Source: Pseudarthrobacter sp. BIM B-2242
GTDB lineage: Bacteria > Actinomycetota > Actinomycetes > Actinomycetales > Micrococcaceae
Assembly: GCF_014764445.1 (NCBI RefSeq)
Contig: NZ_CP061721.1
Location: 1,922,001-1,986,000, forward strand
Length of the DNA: 64,000 nucleotides
Reading direction: 5' to 3'
Shown here: in pieces, positions 43,606 to 52,723 of the stretch
How the letters are laid out: every line of letters begins with the position of its first letter
Position numbering within the stretch: the stretch's first letter is position 1
Program-made: the position numbers and the translations under genes
The notes under the pieces: model-generated
Databases searched by the model: none
Seen by the model: the letters and a program-made list of their open reading frames with translations, nothing else
What the model was told of the DNA's origin: nothing

Positions 43606-44859
43606 GTGGATATCACCTTTATGGTGGCGCTGGTCATCGCACTGGCACTTTTTTTCGACTTCACAAACGGCTTCCATGACACCGCCAACGCGATGGCCAC
43701 GCCCATCGCAACCGGTGCCATTAAACCGAAGACGGCTGTGACGCTCGCCGCAATCCTGAACCTGGTAGGTGCCTTCCTGTCAACGGAAGTGGCCAAAACG
43801 GTTTCCGGCGGCATTATCAAGGAAGGGTCCGACGGCGTCCTGATCACTCCGGACATCATCTTCGCCGGCCTGATGGGCGCCATCCTGTGGAACATGATCA
43901 CATGGCTGAAAGGCCTGCCGTCAAGTTCGTCCCATGCATTGTTCGGCGGGTTGATCGGTGCGGCCATTGCCGGCATCGGCTTCCACTCCGTGAACCTGGA
44001 GACCCTGCTTCAGAAGGTCATCCTGCCGGCCATCTTTGCCCCGCTCATCGCCGGGATCGTGGCCTACATCTGCACCAGGCTCGCCTATGCGCTGACAGCC
44101 CGGCACGACCCCGAGACCGGCAGTAAACTCACCCAGAAGCGCGGCGGTTTCCGCACCGGCCAGATCTTCACCTCCAGCCTGGTGGCATTGGCGCACGGCA
44201 CGAATGACGCCCAGAAGACCATGGGCATCATCACCCTGGTACTGATCTCCGCGGGCACCCAGACCCCCGGCTCCGGCCCGCAGTTCTGGGTCATTGCAGC
44301 GTGTGCCGTGGCCATCGCCGTGGGCACGTACGCCGGCGGCTGGCGCATCATCAGGACCATGGGATCGGGCCTTACCGAGGTCAAGCCTGCTCAGGGCTTC
44401 GCCGCGGAGACGAGCACGGCGTCGGCCATCCTCGCCTCCTCGCACCTGGGCTTCGCCCTCTCCACCACGCAGGTGGCCTCCGGCTCCGTCATCGGGTCAG
44501 GCATGGGCCGCAGGGGCACCACGGTGCGCTGGAACATGGTGGGGAAAATCGCTTTGGGCTGGCTGTTCACCCTTCCCGCCGCCGGGATTGTGGGCGCCCT
44601 GACGGCGCTCCTTGTGAAGACGGGCGTAGTGGGCGTGGCGATTGCCGCCGTTGCCGGCACGGCAGCGGTCCTGTTTATGTTCTTCTATTCCCGCAAGTCC
44701 CACGTGGGCCACCACAACGCCGTCGAGGTCGAGGAAGCCGGACAGACAGTCCGCTTCGCCAAGAAAAAAGCCCTCGCCCGCGCACGCGCCAGGGCAAAGG
44801 CCGAGGCCGAGGCCGCAGCCCCTGAAATGGCCGATGAACAGAAAGATACGCAGCGATGA
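43606..44859 (+). CDS. Pit-type inorganic phosphate transporter
   Basis: 417 residues from the GTG at 43606; an ATG at 43621 is an alternative. The Pit/PHO4 signatures are FDFTNGFHDTANAMA near the start and VALAHGTNDAQKTMG in the second half, each holding the conserved Asn-Asp/His pair of a helix hairpin. About 10 membrane helices and a basic Ala/Arg-rich cytoplasmic tail (KKKALARARARAKAEAEA) follow. It symports phosphate with H+ or metal-phosphate. No DUF47 partner gene is adjacent; a small membrane protein is coupled instead. Confidence 0.92.
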   Translation: MDITFMVALVIALALFFDFTNGFHDTANAMATPIATGAIKPKTAVTLAAILNLVGAFLSTEVAKTVSGGIIKEGSDGVLITPDIIFAGLMGAILWNMITWLKGLPSSSSHALFGGLIGAAIAGIGFHSVNLETLLQKVILPAIFAPLIAGIVAYICTRLAYALTARHDPETGSKLTQKRGGFRTGQIFTSSLVALAHGTNDAQKTMGIITLVLISAGTQTPGSGPQFWVIAACAVAIAVGTYAGGWRIIRTMGSGLTEVKPAQGFAAETSTASAILASSHLGFALSTTQVASGSVIGSGMGRRGTTVRWNMVGKIALGWLFTLPAAGIVGALTALLVKTGVVGVAIAAVAGTAAVLFMFFYSRKSHVGHHNAVEVEEAGQTVRFAKKKALARARARAKAEAEAAAPEMADEQKDTQR

Positions 44860-45077
44860 AGTGGTTGGAACTCCTGACCGTAGGAGGCGCCACGCTGGTG
44901 GCGGCCGTGACAGTGGTTGTCCTGTACTCGCTCGGCGTCCGGCTCACTGCCATCGCCGGTGACGCTCGGCAGGCCTCACCGCGCGCGAAGCGTACCTTTG
45001 CCTACATCTGCTTTGGCCTCTGCGGCGTTGCAGTGCTGTTCGGGCTGTACCTGATCATCCCGTACTTCAGCGCCTAA
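44856..45077 (+). CDS. Small membrane protein coupled to the phosphate transporter
   Basis: 73 residues, starting on the ATGA that overlaps the transporter stop. Two membrane helices (LLTVGGATLVAAVTVVVLYSLGV and FAYICFGLCGVAVLFGLYLIIPYF) flank a short polar loop with basic residues. No named domain. Coupling suggests an accessory or regulator of the Pit transporter, which is inference. Confidence 0.75.
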   Translation: MKWLELLTVGGATLVAAVTVVVLYSLGVRLTAIAGDARQASPRAKRTFAYICFGLCGVAVLFGLYLIIPYFSA

Positions 45078-45107
45078 GTACCCTTAGCAAGTCATCATCG
45101 GCACGGC

Positions 45108-45113
45108 TACGCT
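45108..45113 (+). promoter_or_regulatory. Leaderless-type -10 box of the DHFR-like gene
   Basis: TACGCT with a 6-base spacer to the ATG at 45120. Confidence 0.4.
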
Positions 45114-45119
45114 GGGTCC

Positions 45120-45680
45120 ATGTCCAGGATCCAGTATTTTGTTGCGGCCTCCCTCGACGGCTTCATCGCCACAGCCAAGGATGATCTCGCCTGGCTGCTT
45201 GAGTTTGACGGTTTCGAGGGCGGCAAGGAGAGCTACGAGTCCTTTATGGACGGCGTGGGCTGCATTGTGATGGGCGGCGAAACGTTCGCCTGGCTGATGG
45301 AGCACGAACCCGGCAGCTGGCCGTACCCCGCCACGCCCTGCTACATCTTCACGCACCACGAGTATGCGGCGCCGCCCGGTTCAGACGTGACATTTGTCCG
45401 TGGACCGGTGCACGAATTCATCCCTGACTTCGAGGCCGACGCCGGCACCAGGAACGTATGGGTGGTGGGAGGCGGCAACCTGGCCGCGCAGTTTGCCGCG
45501 GCCGGCCACCTGGACGAACTCATTCTTTCGGTGATCCCGGTGGTCCTGGGTGACGGCAAACGGCTGCTGCCGCTGGAAGGCCCGACGCCGCCGCTTGAGT
45601 TGACGGCGTCCCGCACCATGGGCCGGGGCATCGTGGAGCTCCGCTACAACTTCGGCGCGGCGGACACCTCAGTCCGCTGA
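45120..45680 (+). CDS. Dihydrofolate reductase/RibD C-terminal-family protein
   Basis: 186 residues. The fold shows ASLDGFIA near the start, IVMGGETFAWL, and the NADPH loop NVWVVGGGNLAAQFAAAGHLDELIL with the following IPVVLGDGKRLLPL. It is a RibD-C/DHFR-like oxidoreductase seen widely in actinobacteria, not the true folA by sequence. The 3' end overlaps the thioesterase gene tail by 12 bases (convergent). The substrate is unknown. Confidence 0.85.
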   Translation: MSRIQYFVAASLDGFIATAKDDLAWLLEFDGFEGGKESYESFMDGVGCIVMGGETFAWLMEHEPGSWPYPATPCYIFTHHEYAAPPGSDVTFVRGPVHEFIPDFEADAGTRNVWVVGGGNLAAQFAAAGHLDELILSVIPVVLGDGKRLLPLEGPTPPLELTASRTMGRGIVELRYNFGAADTSVR

Positions 45681-46142
45681 CGCCGCGTTATCCCGCAGCA
45701 TGTTGGTGATGCGGGCCGTGGAGAGGCGGCGGCCCGCGTCGTCGGTCATCACGATTTCATGCGTGGTCAGCGTCCTGCCCAGGTGGATTGCCGTGCAGGT
45801 CCCCGTTACGGTTCCTGCTGCGATGGCGCGGTGATGCGTGGCACTGACTTCGATGCCCAGCGCATGCCTGCCGGGCCCGGCGTGCATTCCGGCGGCGAAA
45901 GATCCCAGCGTTTCGGCAAGAACCACATGGGCGCCGCCGTGCAGGATGCCTGCCACCTGCGTATTGCCTTCCACCGGCATGGTGGCCACCGTCCGTTCGG
46001 GGCTCATCTCCAGGAAGTGGATCCCCATCTTCACCACCAGGGCGCCAATGCCCAGCGCGCCGAGCCAGTCATGGAGGTGCTCCGGGACACCCGCTGTGAG
46101 TAATTCCTCAGTGAACGGTCCGGGCGTGAAATTGTCCATCAT
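45669..46142 (-). CDS. PaaI-type hotdog thioesterase
   Basis: 157 residues from the ATG at 46142 (a second ATG follows at once). The hotdog core is VAGILHGGAHVVLAETLGSFAAG with the catalytic region LGIEVSATHHRAIAAG and a final ARITNMLRD strand. PaaI-type thioesterases hydrolyse acyl-CoA, often aromatic. It is divergent from polA with 19 bases between the two starts, so their promoters overlap. Confidence 0.85.
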   Translation of the reverse strand: MMDNFTPGPFTEELLTAGVPEHLHDWLGALGIGALVVKMGIHFLEMSPERTVATMPVEGNTQVAGILHGGAHVVLAETLGSFAAGMHAGPGRHALGIEVSATHHRAIAAGTVTGTCTAIHLGRTLTTHEIVMTDDAGRRLSTARITNMLRDNAASAD

Positions 46143-46148
46143 GGGAAC

Positions 46149-46154
46149 TAGGCT
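46149..46154 (+). promoter_or_regulatory. Leaderless-type -10 box of polA
   Basis: TAGGCT with a 7-base spacer to the GTG at 46162. Confidence 0.55.
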
Positions 46155-46161
46155 GGCACCT

Positions 46162-48981
46162 GTGAGTGAAACTACCAAACCGGCCCCCTTCCCCTCTGTT
46201 ACTGCTGCAACCGACGCAGATGCCGCCCTGCAGGACATCACCGTCCCGCCGTCGGCCGGGGGCCGGGTTTCCGCTACTGAAGCACCCGTCATCCCCATTA
46301 CCGACCAGCCGCGCCTACTGGTGCTGGACGGGCATTCGATGGCGTTCCGGGCCTTCTTCGCCCTCCCTGCGGACAAGTTCTCCACGGCCAACGGCCAGCA
46401 CACCAACGCGATCCATGGCTTTACGTCGATGCTGATCAACCTGATCAAGGAACAGAAGCCCACCCACATCGCGGTGGCCTTCGATGTTTCGGATGAGACC
46501 ACCCACCGCAAGGCCGAGTACAGCGACTACAAGGGGGGCCGCAACGAAACTCCCCGTGAGATGAGCGGCCAGATCGATCTCATCGACAAGGTCATGCAGG
46601 CCTGGGGCATCAAGACCATCAAACTGCCGGGCTATGAAGCTGACGACATCCTGGCAACGCTCTCCGTGCTGGGGGAGAAGGCGGGCTACGAGGTCCTCCT
46701 GGTCACCGGCGACCGTGATGCGTTCCAGCTCATCACGGACAACGTGTTTGTGCTGTACCCGCGGAAGGGCGTCAGCGACATTCCCCGGCTGGATGCGGAG
46801 GCCATCAAGGAGAAGTACTTTGTCACGCCCCCGCAATACTCGGATCTTGCCGCCCTGGTGGGCGAGTCCGCTGACAACCTTCCAGGCATTCCCGGGGTCG
46901 GCCCTAAGACCGCGGCGAAGTGGATCAACCTTTACGGCGGGCTGGAGGGCGTCCTTGAGCACATCGATGCAATCGGCGGGAAGGTGGGCGATGCGCTCCG
47001 CGAGAATGTCGAGGACGTGAAGCGCAACCGCCGCCTGAACCGGCTCCACACTGACCTGGAACTGCCGGTCACCCTGGATGACCTGGCCGAACCGCGGCCG
47101 GATGAGGCCGCCCTGGAGCAGCTGTTCGACGAACTTGAATTCAAGACCATCCGTGCCCGGCTCTTCGCCCTCTACGGCAGCGAGGAGCTGGAACCGGCTG
47201 AGCGCGAAAGCATCGACACACCCGGGTTCGTGACCCCCGCCAATGCAGCGGAACTCAGTTCTTTCCTTGCTGCCGGCAGCGGGGAACGCTCAGCGGTCGC
47301 CGTCGACCTTGTGCCCGGGCGCATCGGTGAGGACGCCGCCGCGCTGGCCATCGTCCGTGACGGCGCTGCCGTGTACATCGGCCTCGCCGCGCAGGACGCA
47401 GCCGCTGAGAACGTCCTCTCGGAGTGGTTGCGGAACGAGGCAGCTCCGAAGGTCATGCACGGCTACAAGGCGGCCCTGAAAGCCCTCTCCAGCCGTGGCC
47501 TGGGTCTGGAAGGCGTAGTGGATGACACGTCCATTTCCGGATACCTGATCCAGCCCGACCGCCGAACCTATGAGCTGGCCGAACTGGCACAGCACCACCT
47601 CAACATCAGCATTTCGGCCGAAACGTCCAAGGCCGGCCAGCTGGAGCTGGCGTTCGACGGCGACGACGCCGCAGCCGCCGGCGCCCTGGTGCAGGTGGCG
47701 GCAGTGGTCCAGGCCCTTAGCCGGCACTTCGAATCCGAACTGACCGAACGCAAGGCAAGCGACCTGCTCACCACGCTGGAGCTGCCCGTCAGCCGTGTGC
47801 TGGCCGACATGGAAACCGCCGGAATCGCCATCGACATGGCGCGGATGGACGAACAGCTCGCGGATCTGTCCAAGGTCATCGACAACGCCCAGGAGCTGGC
47901 CTTCGCCGCCATCGGCCACGAGGTCAACCTTGGCTCGCCCAAACAGCTGCAGACTGTTCTCTTCGAGGAACTCCAGCTGCCGAAGACCAAGAAGATCAAG
48001 TCCGGCTACACCACCGATGCCGCGTCGCTGAAGAACCTGCTGGAAAAGACCGGGCACGAATTCCTGGTCCAGCTCATGGCGCACCGCGAATCCTCCAAGC
48101 TGCGCCAGATGCTGGAATCACTCAAGAAATCCGTCACCGACGACGGCCGGATCCACACCACGTACGCCCAGAACGTGGCGGCCACGGGCCGGATCTCCTC
48201 GAACAACCCCAACCTGCAGAACATCCCCATCCGCAGTGAGGAAGGCCGGCGCGTCCGCGGCATCTTCGTAGTCAGCGAAGGCTATGACTGTCTGCTGTCT
48301 GCGGACTACTCGCAGATCGAGATGCGCATCATGGCCCACCTGTCCGGGGACGCCGGCCTCATCCAGGCCTACAAGGACGGCGAGGACCTCCACCGTTTTG
48401 TAGGCTCGAACATCTTCCACGTACCCACCGAGGACGTCACAAGCGCCATGCGCTCCAAGGTCAAGGCCATGTCCTACGGCCTCGCCTACGGTCTGACCTC
48501 GTTTGGCCTGTCCAAGCAGCTGGAAATCTCCGTGGACGAGGCCCGGACCCTCATGAAGGACTACTTCGACCGCTTCGGAGCCGTCCGCGACTACCTCCGC
48601 GGCGTGGTGGACCAGGCCCGCATCGATGGCTACACGGCCACCATCGAAGGCCGCCGCCGGTACCTCCCGGACCTCACCAGCACGGACCGGCAGCTGCGAG
48701 AGAACGCCGAACGCATCGCGCTCAACTCGCCCATCCAGGGATCAGCCGCGGACATCATCAAGCGCGCCATGCTGGGCGTCCACGCTGAGCTGGCCGCGCG
48801 GGGCCTCAAATCGCGGATGCTCCTGCAGGTCCACGACGAACTGGTGCTGGAAGTGGCCAAGGGCGAGCGGGAAGCGGTGGAGAAGCTCGTCACCGAACAG
48901 ATGGGGTCCGCGGCGGACCTCAGCGTTCCGCTGGATGTCCAGATCGGCGTCGGTCCCAGCTGGTACGACGCCGGCCACTAG
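46162..48981 (+). CDS. polA: DNA polymerase I
   Basis: 939 residues from the GTG at 46162, with a leaderless-type -10 box. An N-terminal extension of about 50 residues comes first. The 5'-3' exonuclease domain follows (LLVLDGHSMAFRAFFAL, YEADDILATL, VTGDRDAFQLI, LPGIPGVGPKTAAKW). The 3'-5' exonuclease domain lacks its first acidic motif (AVAVDLVPG in place of DxE), as usual in actinobacteria. Polymerase motif A is ADYSQIEMRI, the O helix is RSKVKAMSYGLAYG and motif C is QVHDELVLEV. It fills gaps in excision repair and Okazaki processing. Confidence 0.97.
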   Translation: MSETTKPAPFPSVTAATDADAALQDITVPPSAGGRVSATEAPVIPITDQPRLLVLDGHSMAFRAFFALPADKFSTANGQHTNAIHGFTSMLINLIKEQKPTHIAVAFDVSDETTHRKAEYSDYKGGRNETPREMSGQIDLIDKVMQAWGIKTIKLPGYEADDILATLSVLGEKAGYEVLLVTGDRDAFQLITDNVFVLYPRKGVSDIPRLDAEAIKEKYFVTPPQYSDLAALVGESADNLPGIPGVGPKTAAKWINLYGGLEGVLEHIDAIGGKVGDALRENVEDVKRNRRLNRLHTDLELPVTLDDLAEPRPDEAALEQLFDELEFKTIRARLFALYGSEELEPAERESIDTPGFVTPANAAELSSFLAAGSGERSAVAVDLVPGRIGEDAAALAIVRDGAAVYIGLAAQDAAAENVLSEWLRNEAAPKVMHGYKAALKALSSRGLGLEGVVDDTSISGYLIQPDRRTYELAELAQHHLNISISAETSKAGQLELAFDGDDAAAAGALVQVAAVVQALSRHFESELTERKASDLLTTLELPVSRVLADMETAGIAIDMARMDEQLADLSKVIDNAQELAFAAIGHEVNLGSPKQLQTVLFEELQLPKTKKIKSGYTTDAASLKNLLEKTGHEFLVQLMAHRESSKLRQMLESLKKSVTDDGRIHTTYAQNVAATGRISSNNPNLQNIPIRSEEGRRVRGIFVVSEGYDCLLSADYSQIEMRIMAHLSGDAGLIQAYKDGEDLHRFVGSNIFHVPTEDVTSAMRSKVKAMSYGLAYGLTSFGLSKQLEISVDEARTLMKDYFDRFGAVRDYLRGVVDQARIDGYTATIEGRRRYLPDLTSTDRQLRENAERIALNSPIQGSAADIIKRAMLGVHAELAARGLKSRMLLQVHDELVLEVAKGEREAVEKLVTEQMGSAADLSVPLDVQIGVGPSWYDAGH

Positions 48982-49049
48982 CCGGCGGGGCCCCGGCGGC
49001 GGGGGAGCGTTTGGCGTGTTGTTGCTGGCCAGGCGCCGGATTCATTGGT

Positions 49050-49055
49050 TAGGCT
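49050..49055 (+). promoter_or_regulatory. Leaderless-type -10 box of the Eis-like gene
   Basis: TAGGCT with a 7-base spacer to the GTG at 49063. Confidence 0.5.
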
Positions 49056-49062
49056 CGGCGGT

Positions 49063-50358
49063 GTGGCTGAACTGAGTGATGACTATGAAGTCCGGCGCTT
49101 CGACGCGGCAGCCAAAGGCGAACCCGGCTACCGCGAAGCAGCAACGTGGGTGAAGGCAGTCGCCTTCGGCTTCCACGAATCGACGCGAACGCCGGACCAT
49201 GTCGCCGCGTCCCTGGAAACCTACCGGGCAGACCGCCGGATCCTCACCGGCGCGTACCAAACGCGCGGAGTCGCACCCGGATCCCTGCCGGCCGACGTGC
49301 CGGTTGCCACGTTCGGCACCCTCCGGAAAACCCTCAACATCGGCTTCGGGCGCATGCTGGAAACCCAGCTTGTCACCGCCGTGACGGTGCGGACCCCACA
49401 CCGGCGCCGCGGACTCTTGCGCCGGATGATGTCCGAGGATCTGGCCATGGCCAAGCGTGACGGACTGGCAATGGCAGCCCTGACGGCGTCCGAAGGATCC
49501 ATTTACGGGCGCTTCGGCTACGGCGTGGCCAGCTTCGAACGCACTGTGAAGGTGGACACCACCGCCCGGTTCATCCTCAACCACCAGGCTGTCGGCAGCG
49601 TGGACATCGCCGAGCCCAAGATCCTCCTGGACCTCGCGCCGGACGTTTTTGACCGCGTGCACCGTCTCACGCCGGGATCCATCGGCCGCCAGGAATGGTA
49701 CCGGCAGCTGGCCTCGGGTTCCCTGGGCCGCGACGGCAAGGAAGACCCCGCGGTCAAGGTGGCCCTGCACTACAGCCCTGACGGCGACGTTGACGGGTAC
49801 GTGTCCTACAAATTCCTGGGGTGGGACACTGAGCCGCACACCGTGCAGGTGGTGGATTTCCTGGCGGCAACTAATGAGGCGTATCTGGAGCTCTGGCAGT
49901 TCCTCGCGGCCATCGACCTCGTGGAACGCATCACGTGGGAGGAGGCGCCGCTGGATGACCCGCTCACGTGGGCACTGGCCGATCCCCGGTGCATCGACTC
50001 CTCGGACAGCAGGGACATGCTCTGGCTCCGGATCCTGGACGCGGTCACGGCATTGGAAGCGCGGCACTACCCGGTGGACGGGCGGCTGGTACTCGAGGTC
50101 CTTGACCCCCTGGGCCTCACGCCAGGAACCTACGCCATGGAGGTCAGCGGCGGTGAGGCCGCCGTCGAACGCGTTGAAACGGAGGAGCCGGACCTGACTC
50201 TGGATGTCTCGGCGCTGTCTTCGATCTATCTGGGCGCTGTTTGCCCCGTGACGCTGGCGGCGGCGGGAAGGCTCCGCGAGCACAATCAGGGCGCCGCCCT
50301 AAGGGCGCGGCAAATGTTCGCGGTGGAACGTGCCACGCACTGCCTGACCCACTTCTGA
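49063..50358 (+). CDS. Eis-family GNAT N-acetyltransferase
   Basis: 431 residues from the GTG at 49063, which follows TAGGCT by 7 bases; a TTG at 49045 would lie inside that promoter. The N-terminal GNAT domain has the acetyl-CoA loop RTPHRRRGLLRRMM and an Eis-typical TASEGSIYGRFGYGVAS. A second GNAT-like domain and a C-terminal SCP2-like domain (LVLEVLDPLGLTPGTYAMEV) complete the Eis layout. Mycobacterial Eis acetylates aminoglycosides and protein Lys; what this one modifies is unknown. Confidence 0.85.
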   Translation: MAELSDDYEVRRFDAAAKGEPGYREAATWVKAVAFGFHESTRTPDHVAASLETYRADRRILTGAYQTRGVAPGSLPADVPVATFGTLRKTLNIGFGRMLETQLVTAVTVRTPHRRRGLLRRMMSEDLAMAKRDGLAMAALTASEGSIYGRFGYGVASFERTVKVDTTARFILNHQAVGSVDIAEPKILLDLAPDVFDRVHRLTPGSIGRQEWYRQLASGSLGRDGKEDPAVKVALHYSPDGDVDGYVSYKFLGWDTEPHTVQVVDFLAATNEAYLELWQFLAAIDLVERITWEEAPLDDPLTWALADPRCIDSSDSRDMLWLRILDAVTALEARHYPVDGRLVLEVLDPLGLTPGTYAMEVSGGEAAVERVETEEPDLTLDVSALSSIYLGAVCPVTLAAAGRLREHNQGAALRARQMFAVERATHCLTHF

Positions 50359-50421
50359 CGACGTTCCGCGGCCGGGCGGCGTAGCCGGACCTGGAACGGC
50401 ACGCGCCGCGGGCGCCACGCT

Positions 50422-50451
50422 TTGACCCGTGTTGGCCGCTGCGACTAGACT
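50422..50451 (+). promoter_or_regulatory. rpsA promoter
   Basis: TTGACC (50422-50427), 18 bases, TAGACT (50446-50451). This gives a leader of about 150 bases before the rpsA ATG, in contrast to the leaderless genes around it. Confidence 0.6.
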
Positions 50452-50608
50452 GAAACGCGCGTGTACTACGTGCATGTTCTCTAAAATCCACAGAATCAGG
50501 ATGACCCGGCAGATCCATGCGGTCTGCCGCAACCTGTGCCTGCGTTCCATAACGCGGGTGCGGCGGTTTGCCTGACCGACTAACTATCCACAACGGAGCC
50601 CCTACTAC

Positions 50609-52087
50609 ATGACCATCACCTCCACCGAGAAGCCCGGTACCCCCGTAGTCGCGATTAACGACATCGGTACCGCTGAGGACTTCCTCGCAGCAGTCGACGC
50701 CACCATCAAGTACTTCAACGACGGAGACCTCGTCGAAGGTACCGTCGTCAAGGTCGACCGCGATGAAGTTCTGCTCGACATCGGTTACAAGACCGAAGGT
50801 GTCATCCCCTCCCGCGAGCTGTCCATCAAGCACGATGTTGATCCCGGAGACGTCGTCTCCGTTGGCGATCAGGTCGAAGCCCTGGTGCTCACCAAGGAAG
50901 ACAAAGAAGGCCGCCTGATCCTCTCCAAGAAGCGCGCTCAGTACGAGCGTGCCTGGGGCGACATCGAGAAGGTCAAGGAAGAAGACGGTGTTGTCACCGG
51001 TACCGTCATCGAGGTTGTCAAGGGTGGTCTTATCCTCGACATCGGTCTGCGCGGCTTCCTGCCCGCATCCCTCGTCGAGATGCGCCGTGTGCGCGACCTT
51101 GCTCCGTACATCGGTCAGCAGATCGAAGCCAAGATCATCGAGCTGGACAAGAACCGCAACAACGTCGTGCTGTCCCGCCGTGCATGGCTCGAGCAGACCC
51201 AGTCCGAGGTCCGCTCGACGTTCCTCAACAAGCTGGAAAAGGGCCAGGTCCGTCCCGGCGTCGTTTCCTCCATCGTCAACTTCGGTGCATTCGTGGACCT
51301 GGGCGGCGTAGACGGCCTCGTTCACGTTTCCGAGCTGTCCTGGAAGCACATCGACCACCCGTCCGAGGTTGTCGAAGTTGGCCAGGAAGTCACCGTCGAG
51401 GTTCTCGAGGTCGACCTGGACCGCGAGCGCGTTTCCCTGTCGCTCAAGGCTACGCAGGAAGATCCGTGGCAGACCTTCGCCCGCACCCACGCCCTCGGCC
51501 AGGTTGTTCCGGGTAAGGTCACCAAGCTGGTTCCGTTCGGTGCGTTCGTTCGCGTCGAAGACGGCATCGAAGGCCTGGTTCACATCTCCGAGCTGGCAGT
51601 CCGCCACGTGGAGCTGGCTGAGCAGGTTGTCTCCGTTGGTGACGAGCTGTTCGTCAAGGTCATCGACATCGACCTCGAGCGCCGCCGCATCTCCCTCTCC
51701 CTCAAGCAGGCTAACGAGGGTGTTGACGCCGAGTCCACCGAATTCGATCCGGCTCTCTACGGCATGGCCGCCGAGTACGACGAAGAAGGCAACTACAAGT
51801 ACCCGGAGGGCTTCGATCCGGAGTCCAACGAGTGGCTTGAAGGCTACGAGAACCAGCGCGCGGCCTGGGAGCAGCAGTACGCTGACGCCCAGACCAAGTG
51901 GGAAGCACACAAGAAGCAGGTTGCCCAGCACGCTGCCGACGACGCTGCAGCTGCAACGTCCGGTGACAGCGATTCCGGCACCACCAGCTACTCTTCGGAG
52001 CCTGCTGCCGAGTCCAACGCCGGTGCAGGCACCCTTGCATCCGACGAGGCTCTTGCTGCTCTGCGTGAGAAGCTGACCGGCAACTAA
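50609..52087 (+). CDS. rpsA: 30S ribosomal protein S1
   Basis: 492 residues. Four S1 RNA-binding repeats are recognisable; the best are repeats 3 and 4 (RPGVVSSIVNFGAFVDLGG... and VPGKVTKLVPFGAFVRVEDG...). The C-terminal ~100 residues are acidic and low in complexity (ADDAAAATSGDSDSGTTSY), the actinobacterial four-domain form instead of the six of E. coli. It delivers mRNA to the 30S subunit. The long leader may carry autoregulation, as known for S1. Codon use is more biased here than in neighbours (gtc, ctc, aag and gag are frequent), as expected for a highly expressed gene. Confidence 0.97.
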   Translation: MTITSTEKPGTPVVAINDIGTAEDFLAAVDATIKYFNDGDLVEGTVVKVDRDEVLLDIGYKTEGVIPSRELSIKHDVDPGDVVSVGDQVEALVLTKEDKEGRLILSKKRAQYERAWGDIEKVKEEDGVVTGTVIEVVKGGLILDIGLRGFLPASLVEMRRVRDLAPYIGQQIEAKIIELDKNRNNVVLSRRAWLEQTQSEVRSTFLNKLEKGQVRPGVVSSIVNFGAFVDLGGVDGLVHVSELSWKHIDHPSEVVEVGQEVTVEVLEVDLDRERVSLSLKATQEDPWQTFARTHALGQVVPGKVTKLVPFGAFVRVEDGIEGLVHISELAVRHVELAEQVVSVGDELFVKVIDIDLERRRISLSLKQANEGVDAESTEFDPALYGMAAEYDEEGNYKYPEGFDPESNEWLEGYENQRAAWEQQYADAQTKWEAHKKQVAQHAADDAAAATSGDSDSGTTSYSSEPAAESNAGAGTLASDEALAALREKLTGN

Positions 52088-52096
52088 TTGCCACTG

Positions 52097-52114
52097 GTCC
52101 GGGGTTTCCCGGAC
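52097..52114 (+). terminator. First of two hairpins after rpsA
   Basis: GTCCGGG (52097-52103) pairs with CCCGGAC (52108-52114) over a GTTT loop. Confidence 0.45.
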
Positions 52115-52117
52115 TGA

Positions 52118-52154
52118 CACAGCAGGCCCCCGCCTTAGGCGGGGGCCTGCTGTG
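52118..52154. terminator. Strong hairpin between rpsA and the GNAT gene
   Basis: A perfect 17-bp stem (52118-52134 with 52138-52154) with loop TTA, without a long T tract. It separates converging genes. Confidence 0.8.
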
Positions 52155-52219
52155 CTTAACCCGCCATCTGACTGGCAGCAAACGCACTCAACCGCGCGTT
52201 TGGGTGCGTTTAGTGCGAG

Positions 52220-52723
52220 TCAGTGTGGGAGTACGACGGCGGCACTCACGGCGCCGTCGTCGTCGTGCGTTAGAAGGGCTCCCGCGCCGCCCAGGATCCG
52301 CTGCGCGCCGATGTTGCCGGCGGTGGTCCGGGCAACGACCTGCAGCAGCCCGGCACTGCGGGCCTCCGCCAGAACCAGCTTCAGGGCGGCTGTACCGACG
52401 CCGCGGCCACGGAAACTCCGGCCCAGCCAGATACCCGTCTCCGCTGTGTTCAGGTCCGCGGTCCTCTTCAACCGGATCGAACCGGCCGGTGTCCCGTCGC
52501 ACAGGACCGCCCAGCTCTTCTCCTGCGACGGTCCGTTGAGCCCGCCCGCGGCTGCCCGGTGGTAGGCGCGGAACCACTGACTCCGTTCGAGATTCCAGCC
52601 GGACCCGCTGCCCAAGGGCGGTGTCACCTCGTCCGGCAATGCATCATCCTGGGCCAGGTGCAGGAGCGTTTCCAGCATGGGTTCATCAACGTCAGCCAGG
52701 CGGACCTCAAGGGAGCGGGACAT
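52220..52723 (-). CDS. GNAT-family acetyltransferase
   Basis: 167 residues from the ATG at 52723. The acetyl-CoA loop is GRSFRGRGVGTAALKLVLAEA, followed by GLLQVVARTTAGNIGAQRIL. It resembles RimJ/RimL-type and small-molecule GNATs. It overlaps the YigZ gene by 17 bases, so the two form a unit. The substrate is unknown. Confidence 0.83.
   Translation of the reverse strand: MSRSLEVRLADVDEPMLETLLHLAQDDALPDEVTPPLGSGSGWNLERSQWFRAYHRAAAGGLNGPSQEKSWAVLCDGTPAGSIRLKRTADLNTAETGIWLGRSFRGRGVGTAALKLVLAEARSAGLLQVVARTTAGNIGAQRILGGAGALLTHDDDGAVSAAVVLPH

Noticed and set aside
45838..46161. N-terminal extension of polA starting at 45838
   Set aside because: It would run through the thioesterase gene on the other strand. 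The GTG at 46162 follows a TAGGCT box by 7 bases.
50144..52120. 658-codon minus-strand ORF opposite rpsA
   Set aside because: It mirrors the strongly codon-biased rpsA frame. The predicted protein is low-complexity and without motifs, while rpsA is certain.
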